In this document: positions 32,521 to 41,126 of the stretch, piece by piece
How positions within the stretch are numbered: position 1 is the stretch's first letter
Layout: each line of letters opens with the position of its first letter
The notes under the pieces: model-generated
Database searches by the model: none
What the model was told of the DNA's origin: nothing
The model's input: the letters and a program-made list of their open reading frames with translations, nothing else
Assembly: GCF_018372215.1 (NCBI RefSeq)
Contig: NZ_JAHAJN010000008.1
Span: 1-62,481 of the forward strand
Direction of reading: 5' to 3'
Length of the DNA: 62,481 nucleotides
Source of the DNA: Negativicoccus succinicivorans
Lineage (GTDB): Bacteria > Bacillota > Negativicutes > Veillonellales > Negativicoccaceae
Position numbers and translations under genes: made by a program

Positions 32521-34591
32521 ATGCGCCGCCTACGCTTCGAACGATAGCGGCGACAGTTATGCAGGTGAGGATGCCCATAACGGTAGGAAGTAATGCGGCA
32601 AGCATTGTCCAACGCCAGCTTTTCGTTTCATTTTGAATCGTGAGCAGGGTCGTGCCGCAGGGCCAATGCATGAGTGAAAATAAAATCACGCACAGGGCGG
32701 TGAGCCAGGTCCAACCGTGGTCGAGCAAAAGCGTTTTCAAGGTGGAGAGATTATCGATATCGAGCAAAGCGCCTTCGGCGAGATAAATCATAATCATGCA
32801 GGGAAAAATGATTTCGTTCGCCGGTAGGCCTAAAATAAACGCGGTCAAAATCGTGCCGTCCAGCCCCATGAGGTAGCCCAGCGGCTCTAACGCGTTCACC
32901 ATGTGTCGGACTAAGCTGATGCCATGATATTGCAGATTGGCCAAGCACCAAATCACGAGTCCGGCGGGCGCGGCGACGCTGACGGCGCGCCACAGTACAA
33001 AGAGCGTTCGGTCCAACAGCGAACGCACGATGACGGTGCCTATCTGCGGTTGGCGAAACGGCGGCAGTTCGAGCGTAAACGAGGAGGGAATTCCTTTCAG
33101 CGCGGTCATGGAAAGCAGCTTGGAAGCTACCAGCGTGGCGATGACACCGACGACAATGACCATAGCGAGCCAAAAGGCGGCTCCCAGAGAATCTAAAATT
33201 CCGCCTGAAGTCCCAATCCAAAACATGGAAATCATCGCGATTATCGTCGGAAAGCGGCCATTACAGGGCACGAAATTGTTCGTGATGATGGCAATCAGCT
33301 GCTCGCGCGGCGAATCAATGATCCGACAGCCGGTCACGCCCGCCGCGTTGCAACCGAAGCCCATGCACATCGTGAGAGCCTGTTTGCCGCAGGCTTTACA
33401 GTATTGAAAACAACGGTCCAAGTTATACGCGACACGCGGCAAATAACCGAGGTCTTCGAGTAAGGTGAAAAGCGGGAAAAAGATCGCCATCGGTGGCAAC
33501 ATGACCGAAACGACCCAGGCCATGACGCGATACACGCCGAATAAAAGCGGACCGTAGATCGCCTCGGATATCCCCAGAGCGACGGCGCGATCGACTAACC
33601 AATCCTGACCGGCGAAAAGAATCCGCGCTAGAATTTCGGAAGGATAGTTGGAACCGGTAATCGTCAGCCAAAAGACGCCTAAAAGCAAAAGAAACATAAT
33701 GGCAAATCCGGTATACGGACCGGTAAAGTACCGGTCGAGTTTGCGATCCCGTTGCGCGTAATGCGGATTATGAAAGGTAACGACCTCTCGACTGATGGCT
33801 TCCGCGCGGCGAATGAAACTTTCGCTGATCGCGTCCCGCAGTTCCTCTTGCGGGAACCCGGCCAGCACCAAATCCCGTTGCGCCGCGGTGAGCGCCTGCG
33901 CGATGGCGGGAATTTTATATAAATTGATGCCGAGGTATCGTTCCATCGCCTGCGACATGCCGGCGGCGCGCTCCAAAAGACGTATGGCGAGCCAGCGCGG
34001 GCTCACTTTGTGGCCGACGTACGGAACGAGTTCGGGTTCCAATTTGGCGATCGCCGCTTCCATCGCTTCAGGGTAAACGTGCTTTTGCGGTTGCCGGCAA
34101 GCGACATGACGCTGTTTGACCGTGGCGATCAAATCATCGAGCCCCTTCTTGGAGCGGGCCGCCGTACCGATAACGGGAACGCCCAGACGACGGGCCAGTT
34201 GCGCCAAGTCGACAGAAATTTCTTTTTTCGCCGCTTCGTCCAGTAAATTCACGCAGACGACCACCTGCGGTGTGGTCTCCATAATTTGCAACACAAGATT
34301 TAAATTGCGTTCCAACGCGGTCGCGTCACACACGGCGATCACGCAGGCCGGTTGTTCAAAACAGATGTAATCGCGGGCGACTTCCTCTTCTTCAGAATGC
34401 GCCAAAAGGGAATAGCAGCCGGGCAGATCGACCAGCTCCAGTCGGCCGTCGGCATCTTCGTAGTAGCCGTGCGCCGTCTCCACCGTTTTACCGGGCCAAT
34501 TTCCGGTGTGTTGATGTAATCCGGTCAAGGCATTGAAAACGGTGCTTTTGCCGACATTCGGATTGCCGGCGAGGGCGATGGCGGGAGTCAT
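32519..34591 (-). CDS. feoB: Ferrous iron transporter FeoB
   Basis: Inner-membrane Fe2+ uptake protein with a cytosolic GTPase domain. 690 residues. G1 GNPNVGKST (9-17), DLPGCYSL switch II, NLLDEA guanine motif and a helical insertion, then a membrane domain with two Gate motifs and the Cys-bearing MGFGCNAAGVTGCR and NNFVPCNGRFPTI segments. It starts three bases after the feoA stop. No FeoC-type gene is seen. Confidence 0.97.
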   Translation of the reverse strand: MTPAIALAGNPNVGKSTVFNALTGLHQHTGNWPGKTVETAHGYYEDADGRLELVDLPGCYSLLAHSEEEEVARDYICFEQPACVIAVCDATALERNLNLVLQIMETTPQVVVCVNLLDEAAKKEISVDLAQLARRLGVPVIGTAARSKKGLDDLIATVKQRHVACRQPQKHVYPEAMEAAIAKLEPELVPYVGHKVSPRWLAIRLLERAAGMSQAMERYLGINLYKIPAIAQALTAAQRDLVLAGFPQEELRDAISESFIRRAEAISREVVTFHNPHYAQRDRKLDRYFTGPYTGFAIMFLLLLGVFWLTITGSNYPSEILARILFAGQDWLVDRAVALGISEAIYGPLLFGVYRVMAWVVSVMLPPMAIFFPLFTLLEDLGYLPRVAYNLDRCFQYCKACGKQALTMCMGFGCNAAGVTGCRIIDSPREQLIAIITNNFVPCNGRFPTIIAMISMFWIGTSGGILDSLGAAFWLAMVIVVGVIATLVASKLLSMTALKGIPSSFTLELPPFRQPQIGTVIVRSLLDRTLFVLWRAVSVAAPAGLVIWCLANLQYHGISLVRHMVNALEPLGYLMGLDGTILTAFILGLPANEIIFPCMIMIYLAEGALLDIDNLSTLKTLLLDHGWTWLTALCVILFSLMHWPCGTTLLTIQNETKSWRWTMLAALLPTVMGILTCITVAAIVRSVGGA

Positions 34592-34592
34592 C

Positions 34593-34814
34593 TCAACAAC
34601 TCCTCACCGAGATGTGGCGGCTGTCGGTCGCGCGAATCGCGATGACGGTGCCACGCACCGCAAATGCTTTGGGGTCGCCGAGCGGGCTGATGCCGATGCA
34701 GGTGACGCGCGTGCCCTCGATCAGCCCCAAATCCTGCAAACGACGCTTCAAGCTCGTTTGCGCAAGTCCCGTGACGATAGCGATATCGCCCGGGCGTAAG
34801 TCAGCCAGTGTCAT
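34593..34814 (-). CDS. feoA: Ferrous iron transport protein FeoA
   Basis: 73 residues forming one SH3-like beta barrel: LADLRPGDIAIV, RRLQDLGLIEGTRV and AVRGTVIAIRATDSRHI are family-typical. FeoA binds and modulates FeoB. The long open frame upstream is ignored because the ATG at 34814 follows GGAGGAAAG. Confidence 0.95.
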   Translation of the reverse strand: MTLADLRPGDIAIVTGLAQTSLKRRLQDLGLIEGTRVTCIGISPLGDPKAFAVRGTVIAIRATDSRHISVRSC

Positions 34815-34891
34815 ACTTTCCTCCGAAAGTTTATATGTAAGTAAAAAATATATAAATGTAATGCTGGCCTCGCGTACCGCGCGGGAACGGA

Positions 34892-34926
34892 CAGAAAAAT
34901 ACCCGGTAGCCGAAGTCGCTACCGGG
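34892..34926 (-). terminator. Intrinsic terminator upstream of feoA
   Basis: Perfect 9-bp stem CCCGGTAGC/GCTACCGGG (34902-34910 with 34918-34926), followed on the minus strand by a T-rich tail. It lies about 80 bp upstream of feoA in the same direction. Confidence 0.85.
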
Positions 34927-35094
34927 ATCATCCGGTCGACGGATACGAAACACAACAAAGAAAACGGCGCAGTGAAAGGAAAGAACGGATGCTGTTGTGA
35001 GCCTGTCATCGCAGAAATACATCCGCAGGCGAACCCATTCGGTAATTGTAGACAGATACGTATGAGACTTTGAGTTTAATTCTCCTATTAAAAC

Positions 35095-35104
35095 AGTATA
35101 GCAT
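35095..35104 (-). promoter_or_regulatory. Extended -10 promoter element
   Basis: ATGCTATACT on the minus strand; transcription from it would run into the terminator at 34926-34892. Confidence 0.6.
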
Positions 35105-35326
35105 GCTTGCAATTTTTTCGGGAACGGTCAGGCCATGATTTCGGCGCGAAAAAATAAACGCTCGAGCAAAGAAAAAAACGTTATTCATCATCTTTACATG
35201 CTAAAAAATATATAAAATATGTGTTACAATATACTAAATAATGTAAACTATAGAGGAATTTTATATTATCAAATAAATATATATATTTTAGCGCTAAATA
35301 TAATGGGTTGGCGCGGAAAGGAAGCC

Positions 35327-36265
35327 ATGGACACTGAGTATTACCGTAATTTTATGGCGATGGTGGACGCGGGCAATATGACGAGCGCTGCGGAATACCT
35401 GCATGTTACGCAACCGACGTTGAGTAAGCAGCTTCAGCTTTTGGAAAAACGGTTCGAAACTAAGCTGGTCGTTGTCGCGCGCGGTCGTCGCCGTTTGCAC
35501 CTGACGGAAGCCGGGGAAATCTTCTATCAGCGTGCAAAAGAAATTTGCGCTTTAGAGGACTTGGCGGGTGATGAAATGGCAACGGCGACGCGAGAGGTAC
35601 GCGGCACCTTGCACTTCAGTATTTCGCCGGGACGGTCGCCGCGCTTTATTCATCGAGTACTGGCGGGATTTCATAAAGAATATCCCAACGTGCGTTTTGA
35701 ACTGAAAGAAGGCAGCACGAGTGTGCAGCAAGAGGATCTTCTCGCCGGTGAGACGGATCTCGGGGTATGTCATACGACGTTGCCGCAATCGGAGCAGTTT
35801 GAATTTTTATTTACTTGCGCCGAAACACTGACGCTCGTCGGAGCGGAAGATTTACTGCGTCAGGTGCCGATGCAAGGGGCACGCTTTTCCGATTTACGCG
35901 GCATGGCGATCGCCACTTCGGGCAGCGGCGCCGCCATTTTACGGCAGGAAATCGGCGATCCGCAGACACTTTTTCAATTGGTAGCCGTCTGTACGACCAA
36001 AGCATCGGCGCTGGCTTGGGCGCGCACGGAAAATGTAGCGGCCCTCATTCCGGCGGAAGAGGAAGAAGAATTTTGGCCGGGATTGGACTCCCGAAAGCTG
36101 AGCGGTGTCACTCTGAAAAAGGCGATTGTGCGTCCGCGCAATCGCCCGCTTTCGCACACCGCGCAAGTGTTTTTACATTACTATGAAAGCGTCTTGAAAG
36201 CGGAGAAAGTCGACGCTTCTGTGAGCGCCAACGTGGATGATACGTTGGCGTCCGTATTGGTATAA
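35327..36265 (+). CDS. LysR family transcriptional regulator
   Basis: 312 residues. N-terminal winged helix with SAAEYLHVTQPTLSKQLQLLEKRF, then the effector domain. GGAAAGGA sets the ATG at 35327 and the upstream extension is rejected. It faces away from feoAB and is followed by a bidirectional terminator. The pattern MD(T/I)EY(Y/F)RNF is shared with the LysR at 9471. Target unknown. Confidence 0.92.
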   Translation: MDTEYYRNFMAMVDAGNMTSAAEYLHVTQPTLSKQLQLLEKRFETKLVVVARGRRRLHLTEAGEIFYQRAKEICALEDLAGDEMATATREVRGTLHFSISPGRSPRFIHRVLAGFHKEYPNVRFELKEGSTSVQQEDLLAGETDLGVCHTTLPQSEQFEFLFTCAETLTLVGAEDLLRQVPMQGARFSDLRGMAIATSGSGAAILRQEIGDPQTLFQLVAVCTTKASALAWARTENVAALIPAEEEEEFWPGLDSRKLSGVTLKKAIVRPRNRPLSHTAQVFLHYYESVLKAEKVDASVSANVDDTLASVLV

Positions 36266-36274
36266 ATTTTGATA

Positions 36275-36307
36275 CAAAAATAACGGCGTCATGACGCCGT
36301 TATTTTT
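36275..36307. terminator. Bidirectional palindromic terminator
   Basis: CAAAAATAACGGCGTC and its complement around AT, after the LysR stop codon. Confidence 0.92.
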
Positions 36308-36366
36308 GTGGACAGATTACCCGAGCGGGCAGACCCAGGTGTGTTAAGCGGAGAAAAAAGAGCATG

Positions 36367-36582
36367 TCAGACATGCGCCACCGGGAATCCATTGTGGTAG
36401 TAGAGAGCATCCGCGGTCGCCAGTCGTTTTTTGGCGAGGTAACGCCACACGCCTTGCAATGAAAACACTTCTTTGCGTGCCAAGCGCAGCGCGACCATCG
36501 CGGAACTTTCCATTGTCCCGGTATTCAGACCAGTAGCCGCCGCCAAACGATGGTCTGCGTAATGCTGCCAAAATCTCGACAT
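36367..36582 (-). CDS. Small protein of unknown function
   Basis: 71 residues, basic and probably helical, opening MSRFWQHYADHRLAAATG. Not recognised. GGAG lies eight bases ahead of the ATG. An overlapping minus-strand frame (36571-36344) has no such site and is rejected. It stands alone between two terminator-flanked genes. Confidence 0.6.
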   Translation of the reverse strand: MSRFWQHYADHRLAAATGLNTGTMESSAMVALRLARKEVFSLQGVWRYLAKKRLATADALYYHNGFPVAHV

Positions 36583-36709
36583 AAAACCATCTCCTTTCCC
36601 TTACCTAACGGAGTTTTCTATTTATAGGATATGAGGAATGGAGAGGGATGTAAAATGAAAGTGTTTTATTGATAACCAAATAAATGCGAATAATTACTAA
36701 AAAAGTGAT

Positions 36710-37348
36710 TTATTTTATTAAATCATAGTCAATCATTAAAAGGCGTTCGGGATCTTTTTGCCAAATGGCTCGCGCCGCAGTCAGCTCCGTCAGACTTTGT
36801 TCAAAGGCTGGGGCCGTTGTTGCCGGTACATCCATCGTGAAGCGAACGGCATCCGTAAATTGACGGTCAACAATAATATATGGCATGTCCTTCCAGGCGT
36901 TTTCCAGCGCGCCCAAAAGATCATAGGGGATTTGGACAGAATAACGATGGTGGGCGACATACGCGACGATCGGCGCGGCGGTTAGACTCTCGGCGAGAGT
37001 TCCCCCGTACGCGCGGGCCAGGCCGCCGGTGCCGAGTTTGATGCCGCCGAAATAGCGAGTTACTACGGCGAGCAAATTGGTCATATCCCGTTGTTGCAAC
37101 ACATGCAGCATGGGACGACCTGCCGTGCCGGCCGGTTCGCCGTCGTCATTGGATTGCTCCTGCAAGGTGCCGGTGGTGCCGAGGCGAAGCGCCGAGCAGT
37201 GATGCGTCGCATCGTAGTAGCGTTTGCGAATGGCCGCCAACGCGTCCTTGGCTTCCTCCGCGTCATTGACGGGAATCAGATCACAGATAAAGCGCGATTT
37301 TTTGATGACCGTTTCGTAATGAAAAGGTTCTTTGATTGAAAAATACAT
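36710..37348 (-). CDS. yigZ: YigZ / IMPACT family protein
   Basis: 212 residues. The N-terminal IMPACT domain is recognisable from KKSRFICDLIPV, DATHHCSALRLG, SNDDGEPAGTAGRP and TRYFGGIKLGTGGLARAY; a ferredoxin-like C-terminal domain follows. The family is linked to translation and ribosome-associated stress but has no settled reaction. ATG 37348 follows GGAGGTC; a frame extending 100 codons upstream is only a chance extension. Confidence 0.93.
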   Translation of the reverse strand: MYFSIKEPFHYETVIKKSRFICDLIPVNDAEEAKDALAAIRKRYYDATHHCSALRLGTTGTLQEQSNDDGEPAGTAGRPMLHVLQQRDMTNLLAVVTRYFGGIKLGTGGLARAYGGTLAESLTAAPIVAYVAHHRYSVQIPYDLLGALENAWKDMPYIIVDRQFTDAVRFTMDVPATTAPAFEQSLTELTAARAIWQKDPERLLMIDYDLIK

Positions 37349-37395
37349 ATGACCTCCGCTATTAGAGTAACTGCATTTTACCATGTAGGCAACTC

Positions 37396-37425
37396 TTGAC
37401 AAAAGTGCTATACTGAAAATACATA
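37396..37425 (+). promoter_or_regulatory. Promoter region of the copper ATPase
   Basis: TTGACA (37396-37401) with a weak -10 TACATA (37420-37425) at 18 bp. An alternative is the extended -10 TGCTATACT (37406-37414). No clear CsoR or CopY operator is seen. Confidence 0.55.
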
Positions 37426-37475
37426 GAAAATATTCGATATAATGACAACCGTGATTGACGGAGAGAAGGTATAGA

Positions 37476-39602
37476 ATGAAACAAACGTTACGACTTGCCA
37501 TTACCGGCATGCATTGCGCGGCCTGTTCCGCGCGGATCGAAAAAGTCGTCGGGCGCATGGCGGGAGTGCAGGAAGTGGCGGTCAATCTGATTACCGGCCG
37601 CGCCCGGCTGGTGTACGATGAGCAGGCGGTAACCGCCGTCGATATCATTGCTAAAATTGAAAAAAGCGGTTACGGTGCGCATATTGCCGATGCCGCTTGG
37701 GAAGATCCGGGGGCGGAGGTGCGGGCGGCGAAACGGCGTTTGCTCATCGCATTCGTTTTCGCCTTACCGCTGATGATCGGAATGGTCGGCGCACTCACGG
37801 GCTGGTGGTCGATGTTGCCGGGCGTTGCGGAGCTCGTTTTGGCGACGGTCGTGCAATTCGGACCGGGACTTTATTTTTATCGCGGTGCGTGGGGCGCATT
37901 GCGCGGCGGCTCGCTCAATATGGACGTGCTCGTGGTCTTGGGAACGACGACAGCGTATCTCTACTCGCTGTATGAACTTTTTGGCGGTGCCGGACATTTA
38001 TATTTTGAAACGTCCGCGTGGCTGATTACCTTTATTTTACTCGGTAAATACTTGGAAGCGGCCGCGAAACGCCGCACCGGACGAGCGCTGGAAACATTGC
38101 TTGCCGCGGCGCCCGCGCGGGCCCATCGCAAAGACGGGGAAGAAATCACAACCATTGACGCGCATGACGTGACGGTCGGCATGACGCTTTGGGTCAAAGC
38201 GGGTGAGCAGATTCCGGTGGACGGTCAAGTCAGCGAAGGCGCACCGGAAGTGAACGAAGCGATGTTGACCGGTGAAAGTATGCCGGTAGAAAAAACGGTC
38301 GGCGATACGGTGACCGGCGGCACGGTGAACGGCGCGACGCCCTTTACGATGACGGCGCAAGCGGTCGGCGCCGATACGGTGCTTTCTCAAATCATTCGCG
38401 TCGTGGCGGCGGCGCAGGAATCCAAAGCGCCCATTCAGCGACTGGCGGATATCGTTTCCGCTCGGTTCGTGCCCGCGGTGATTTCGATTGCGGCGCTGAC
38501 GGGCGTCGTTTACTACGCTTTTTTCGACGCCACGTTGGAAACCGCGCTGCTGCGTACCGTGGCGGTGCTTGTCATCGCTTGCCCGTGCGCCTTGGGACTG
38601 GCGACGCCGACATCGATCATGGTCGGCTCCGGCGTGGGCGCGCGTTCGGGCATTCTTTTTAAAAGCGCCGCCGATCTGGAAGAGGCGGGTAAACTTACCC
38701 ATATTATTTTTGATAAAACCGGCACACTTACCAAAGGGGAACCGGAAGTGGTGGCGCTGGCGCCGCAGGGAACGATGACGGAAAACGACCTGCTCGCGTT
38801 GGCGCAAGGTTTGGAAAGCGGTTCCGGCCACCGTTTGGCCGGGGCGATTTTGGCCGCGGGGCAAGCGCGCACGATTCCGGCGCGCCGTTTTACGGAATTA
38901 AAGGAAACCGTCGGCAAGGGCATGAGCGGTCAATACGAAGGCGCGACGTATACGATCGGTCGAGCCGCGTCCGATGACCCGACAGCCGCCGCCTGGGAGG
39001 CGCAGGGGCGCACGGTGCTGGCCGTGCGTCGTGAAACGGAAGTGCTCGGGCTGATCGCGGTGGCGGACGCGTTGCGCGAGGACGCGGCGGAAGCCATTCA
39101 CGATTTACATGCGCAGGGCATCGAAACGGAACTTTTAAGTGGCGACAATCGTCCCACCGCCACGGCAATTGCGCAAAGTCTCGGGATCGACACCGTGACG
39201 GCGGAAGTAAAACCAATCGAAAAAGCGGACCATGTCGCCGCGCGTAAAGGTGGGGGCCGATTGATTGCGATGGTCGGCGACGGCATCAATGACGCGCCGG
39301 CGTTGGCGACAGCGGATTTGGGCATCGCGATCGGTTCCGGCACGGCGGTCGCGATGGATGCCGCGGATATCGTTTTACTCCGCAGTCGCGTGCGTGACGT
39401 GGCTCGCTCCGTCACGCTGGCGAAAGAGACGCTGAAAAATATTCGTCAAAATCTTTTCTGGGCGCTGATCTACAACATGATTGGTATCCCGCTGGCCGCG
39501 CTCGGTTACCTTTCACCGCTCCTCGCGGGCGCCGCGATGGCGCTCAGCTCCGTGTCCGTTGTACTCAACGCGTTGCGTTTGCAATACGTGTCATTACGGT
39601 GA
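37476..39602 (+). CDS. copA: Copper-exporting P-type ATPase
   Basis: 708 residues. One N-terminal heavy-metal domain with GMHCAACSARIE (CxxC at about 13-16), then P1B membrane segments. The LTGESMPVEK actuator loop, CPCALGLATP metal site, DKTGTLTKGE phosphorylation site and GDGINDAPAL hinge are all present. It drives Cu+ out of the cytoplasm. CPC and the terminal MALSSVSVVLNALRL are typical of Cu+ (P1B-1) pumps. No CopZ or CsoR gene adjoins it. Ends before a terminator. Confidence 0.95.
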   Translation: MKQTLRLAITGMHCAACSARIEKVVGRMAGVQEVAVNLITGRARLVYDEQAVTAVDIIAKIEKSGYGAHIADAAWEDPGAEVRAAKRRLLIAFVFALPLMIGMVGALTGWWSMLPGVAELVLATVVQFGPGLYFYRGAWGALRGGSLNMDVLVVLGTTTAYLYSLYELFGGAGHLYFETSAWLITFILLGKYLEAAAKRRTGRALETLLAAAPARAHRKDGEEITTIDAHDVTVGMTLWVKAGEQIPVDGQVSEGAPEVNEAMLTGESMPVEKTVGDTVTGGTVNGATPFTMTAQAVGADTVLSQIIRVVAAAQESKAPIQRLADIVSARFVPAVISIAALTGVVYYAFFDATLETALLRTVAVLVIACPCALGLATPTSIMVGSGVGARSGILFKSAADLEEAGKLTHIIFDKTGTLTKGEPEVVALAPQGTMTENDLLALAQGLESGSGHRLAGAILAAGQARTIPARRFTELKETVGKGMSGQYEGATYTIGRAASDDPTAAAWEAQGRTVLAVRRETEVLGLIAVADALREDAAEAIHDLHAQGIETELLSGDNRPTATAIAQSLGIDTVTAEVKPIEKADHVAARKGGGRLIAMVGDGINDAPALATADLGIAIGSGTAVAMDAADIVLLRSRVRDVARSVTLAKETLKNIRQNLFWALIYNMIGIPLAALGYLSPLLAGAAMALSSVSVVLNALRLQYVSLR

Positions 39603-39679
39603 AGTGGTCTATGCCGATGCTTTTTAGCGTGGTCACGCACCTTACAAAACCAAGGCGTATCGCTATTTTACAAAAAATG

Positions 39680-39705
39680 AAATCCCCCGTTACGGGGGAT
39701 TTTTT
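39680..39705 (+). terminator. Intrinsic terminator of copA
   Basis: Stem AATCCCCCG/CGGGGGATT with loop TTA and a T run. Confidence 0.92.
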
Positions 39706-39740
39706 AAAATGGTGTACAATAGTGACAAGGAGGAACGCTT

Positions 39741-40067
39741 ATGAACGATGTAGAAGTACGAGAGCGACTCGCGGAACTCGGGGTCGTCGAAACAGAAGCG
39801 GAAGACGAAGTACTTTTGGTGCAGGATTTTGCCGACGGACGGTACGCGGTGATCACCGACTCGGAAGGACGCGCGCCGGAAACATTCGCCGAAGAGTTGT
39901 ATTGGACATTGTACGCTGACGACGGTGAATTTTTATGGACGGTGACGATCCAAGACGGTGCGGCGTTGGCGGACTTGCTCGCGGCCGGCGCCGGCGATGA
40001 AGATTTGATTACGCGCATGAGCGATTTGCGCGCGAAAAACACGGAAGAATTTTTGAACCGACAGTAG
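39741..40067 (+). CDS. Acidic protein of unknown function
   Basis: 108 residues, very acidic (many Asp and Glu), with a beta-rich middle (VLLVQDFADGRYAVITDSEG...WTVTIQDG) and a C-terminal helix. I do not recognise the family with confidence; the pattern is loosely like DUF1292-type proteins. AAGGAGG precedes the ATG and TGTACAAT lies 20 bp upstream. The enoyl-CoA hydratase remnant follows after 11 bp. Confidence 0.72.
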   Translation: MNDVEVRERLAELGVVETEAEDEVLLVQDFADGRYAVITDSEGRAPETFAEELYWTLYADDGEFLWTVTIQDGAALADLLAAGAGDEDLITRMSDLRAKNTEEFLNRQ

Positions 40068-40078
40068 GAGGAGAGAAA

Positions 40079-40630
40079 ATGACGGCCATGGATACGCTCT
40101 CCGGTCGCGATTGAGGCCGTTTCGGCAAAGCGGTCACGCAGCAACTCGAAGACGCGCCGCAGCCGGTCATCGCCGAGGTGAACGGCTACGCGTTGGGCGG
40201 CGGTTGTGAACTTACGCTTGCCTGCGATTTTCGGTACGCGAGTGAAAACGCGCAATTCGGTCAGCCGGAAGTGAAGTGGGGCATTTGCGCCGGTTTCGGC
40301 GCGAGCCAAGGCTTGACGCGCGCGGTCGGCCCCGCGATGGCGAAAGAACTTTTATATACCGCCGATTTCATCGATGCGCGGGAAGCGTTGCGGATTGGTT
40401 TGGTCAATCGCGTAGTACCGCAAAAAGACTTGCTGGAAACAGCGCTGGCGACGGCGAGACGTATTCAAAAGAATGCCAAAGCCGCAGTGCGCGCCACGAA
40501 ACGTTCGGTACTGGCGGGACAGGATTTGGATCAGCGTAATGCGATTGAATTGGAAGCGCAATATTTCGGCATTTGCTTCGCGACCGAGGACCAAACGAAA
40601 CGCATGCAGTTGTTCGGAAAGAAAAAATAA
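40079..40630 (+). pseudogene. Enoyl-CoA hydratase (crotonase) remnant
   Basis: The frame from ATG 40079 reads MTAMDTLSGRD, a TGA (40112-40114), then continues QLEDAPQPVIAEVNGYALGG and onward to the normal C-terminus. About 70 N-terminal residues of the family, including the first oxyanion-hole strand (AGADI), are missing. The catalytic Glu of GGGCEL and Glu of GQPEV remain, but PGxGGTQR reads AGFGASQG. A good ribosome site (AGGAGGAGAG) stands before the ATG although the gene is truncated and stopped. The open part 40178-40630 could give a fragment at most. It overlaps csaA by one base. Confidence 0.85.
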
Positions 40631-40986
40631 TGGCGAAAGATACGCAACCTAAAGAAGAAGTTACATTTGACACATTCGCTCCATTGGATATTCGCACGGG
40701 AACGATTGTGGAGGCCGGTCCGCTCAAGGGGGCGCGCGTGCCTGCGTATCGGCTGAGAGTGGATTTCGGACCCGTGATCGGCATCAAGCAGTCATCGGCG
40801 CAAATCACGGACCTTTATAGTCCGGAAGGTCTGATTGGCGAGCAGGTGCTCGGCGTGGTCAATTTCCAGCCGATGCATATCGCCGGTTGGCGCTCGGAAG
40901 TGCTCGTACTCGGCGTGTATACGGAGCAGGGTGTTGTTCTCATCGCGCTGAAACAAAAAACGGATAACGGTATGATATTAGGCTAA
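40630..40986 (+). CDS. csaA: CsaA-type tRNA-binding domain protein
   Basis: 118 residues, a single EMAP/tRNA-binding OB fold: PLDIRTGTIVEAGPL, RVDFGPVIGIKQSSAQIT and VLGVVNFQPMHIAGWRSEVLVLG. Bacillus CsaA acts as a homodimeric tRNA-binding, chaperone-like protein linked to secretion. ATG 40630 overlaps the TAA of the hydratase remnant, so translation may have depended on coupling. Confidence 0.92.
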   Translation: MAKDTQPKEEVTFDTFAPLDIRTGTIVEAGPLKGARVPAYRLRVDFGPVIGIKQSSAQITDLYSPEGLIGEQVLGVVNFQPMHIAGWRSEVLVLGVYTEQGVVLIALKQKTDNGMILG

Positions 40987-40988
40987 TC

Positions 40989-41017
40989 AAAAAAAGACGC
41001 GCGCGCGTCTTTTTTTG
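40989..41017 (+). terminator. Intrinsic terminator of csaA
   Basis: AAAAAGACGCG/CGCGTCTTTTT stem with GC-rich centre and T run. Confidence 0.92.
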
Positions 41018-41085
41018 TTGCGCAAAATTAAAAAATACATGTCGCCGGAAAAAGAGAATGACAAAATGGCAGCCGCGGTCATTCC

Positions 41086-41095
41086 ATGCTATAAT
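41086..41095 (+). promoter_or_regulatory. Extended -10 promoter of the radical SAM repair gene
   Basis: ATGCTATAAT, placed nine bases before the LexA box. Confidence 0.8.
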
Positions 41096-41103
41096 GCAGA
41101 AAA

Positions 41104-41115
41104 GAACATTTGTTC
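41104..41115. promoter_or_regulatory. LexA (SOS) box
   Basis: GAACATTTGTTC fits the Gram-positive LexA consensus GAAC-N4-GTTC exactly. It lies over the expected transcription start, just downstream of the -10 box, where a repressor would block initiation. Confidence 0.82.
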
Positions 41116-41126
41116 GGAGTGAAGTT

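Larger units (their letters stand above)
34815..35326. other. Intergenic stretch between feoA and the LysR gene, possible small RNA
   Basis: No gene in 512 bp. On the minus strand an extended -10 (35104-35095) and a strong terminator (34926-34892) bracket a stretch of about 190 nt that could be a small RNA or a leader ending before feoA. The rest, 35190-35320, is very AT-rich and should hold the LysR promoter. I find no recognised riboswitch. Confidence 0.55.

Noticed and set aside
37396..37414. TTGACA plus TATACT as a normal promoter for copA
   Set aside because: The spacer is only 7 bp, so these two boxes cannot work together; they may belong to separate promoters.
40112..40114. TGA in the crotonase remnant as selenocysteine
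   Set aside because: The family has no Cys or Sec here, no SECIS-like hairpin follows, and the N-terminus is deleted as well.
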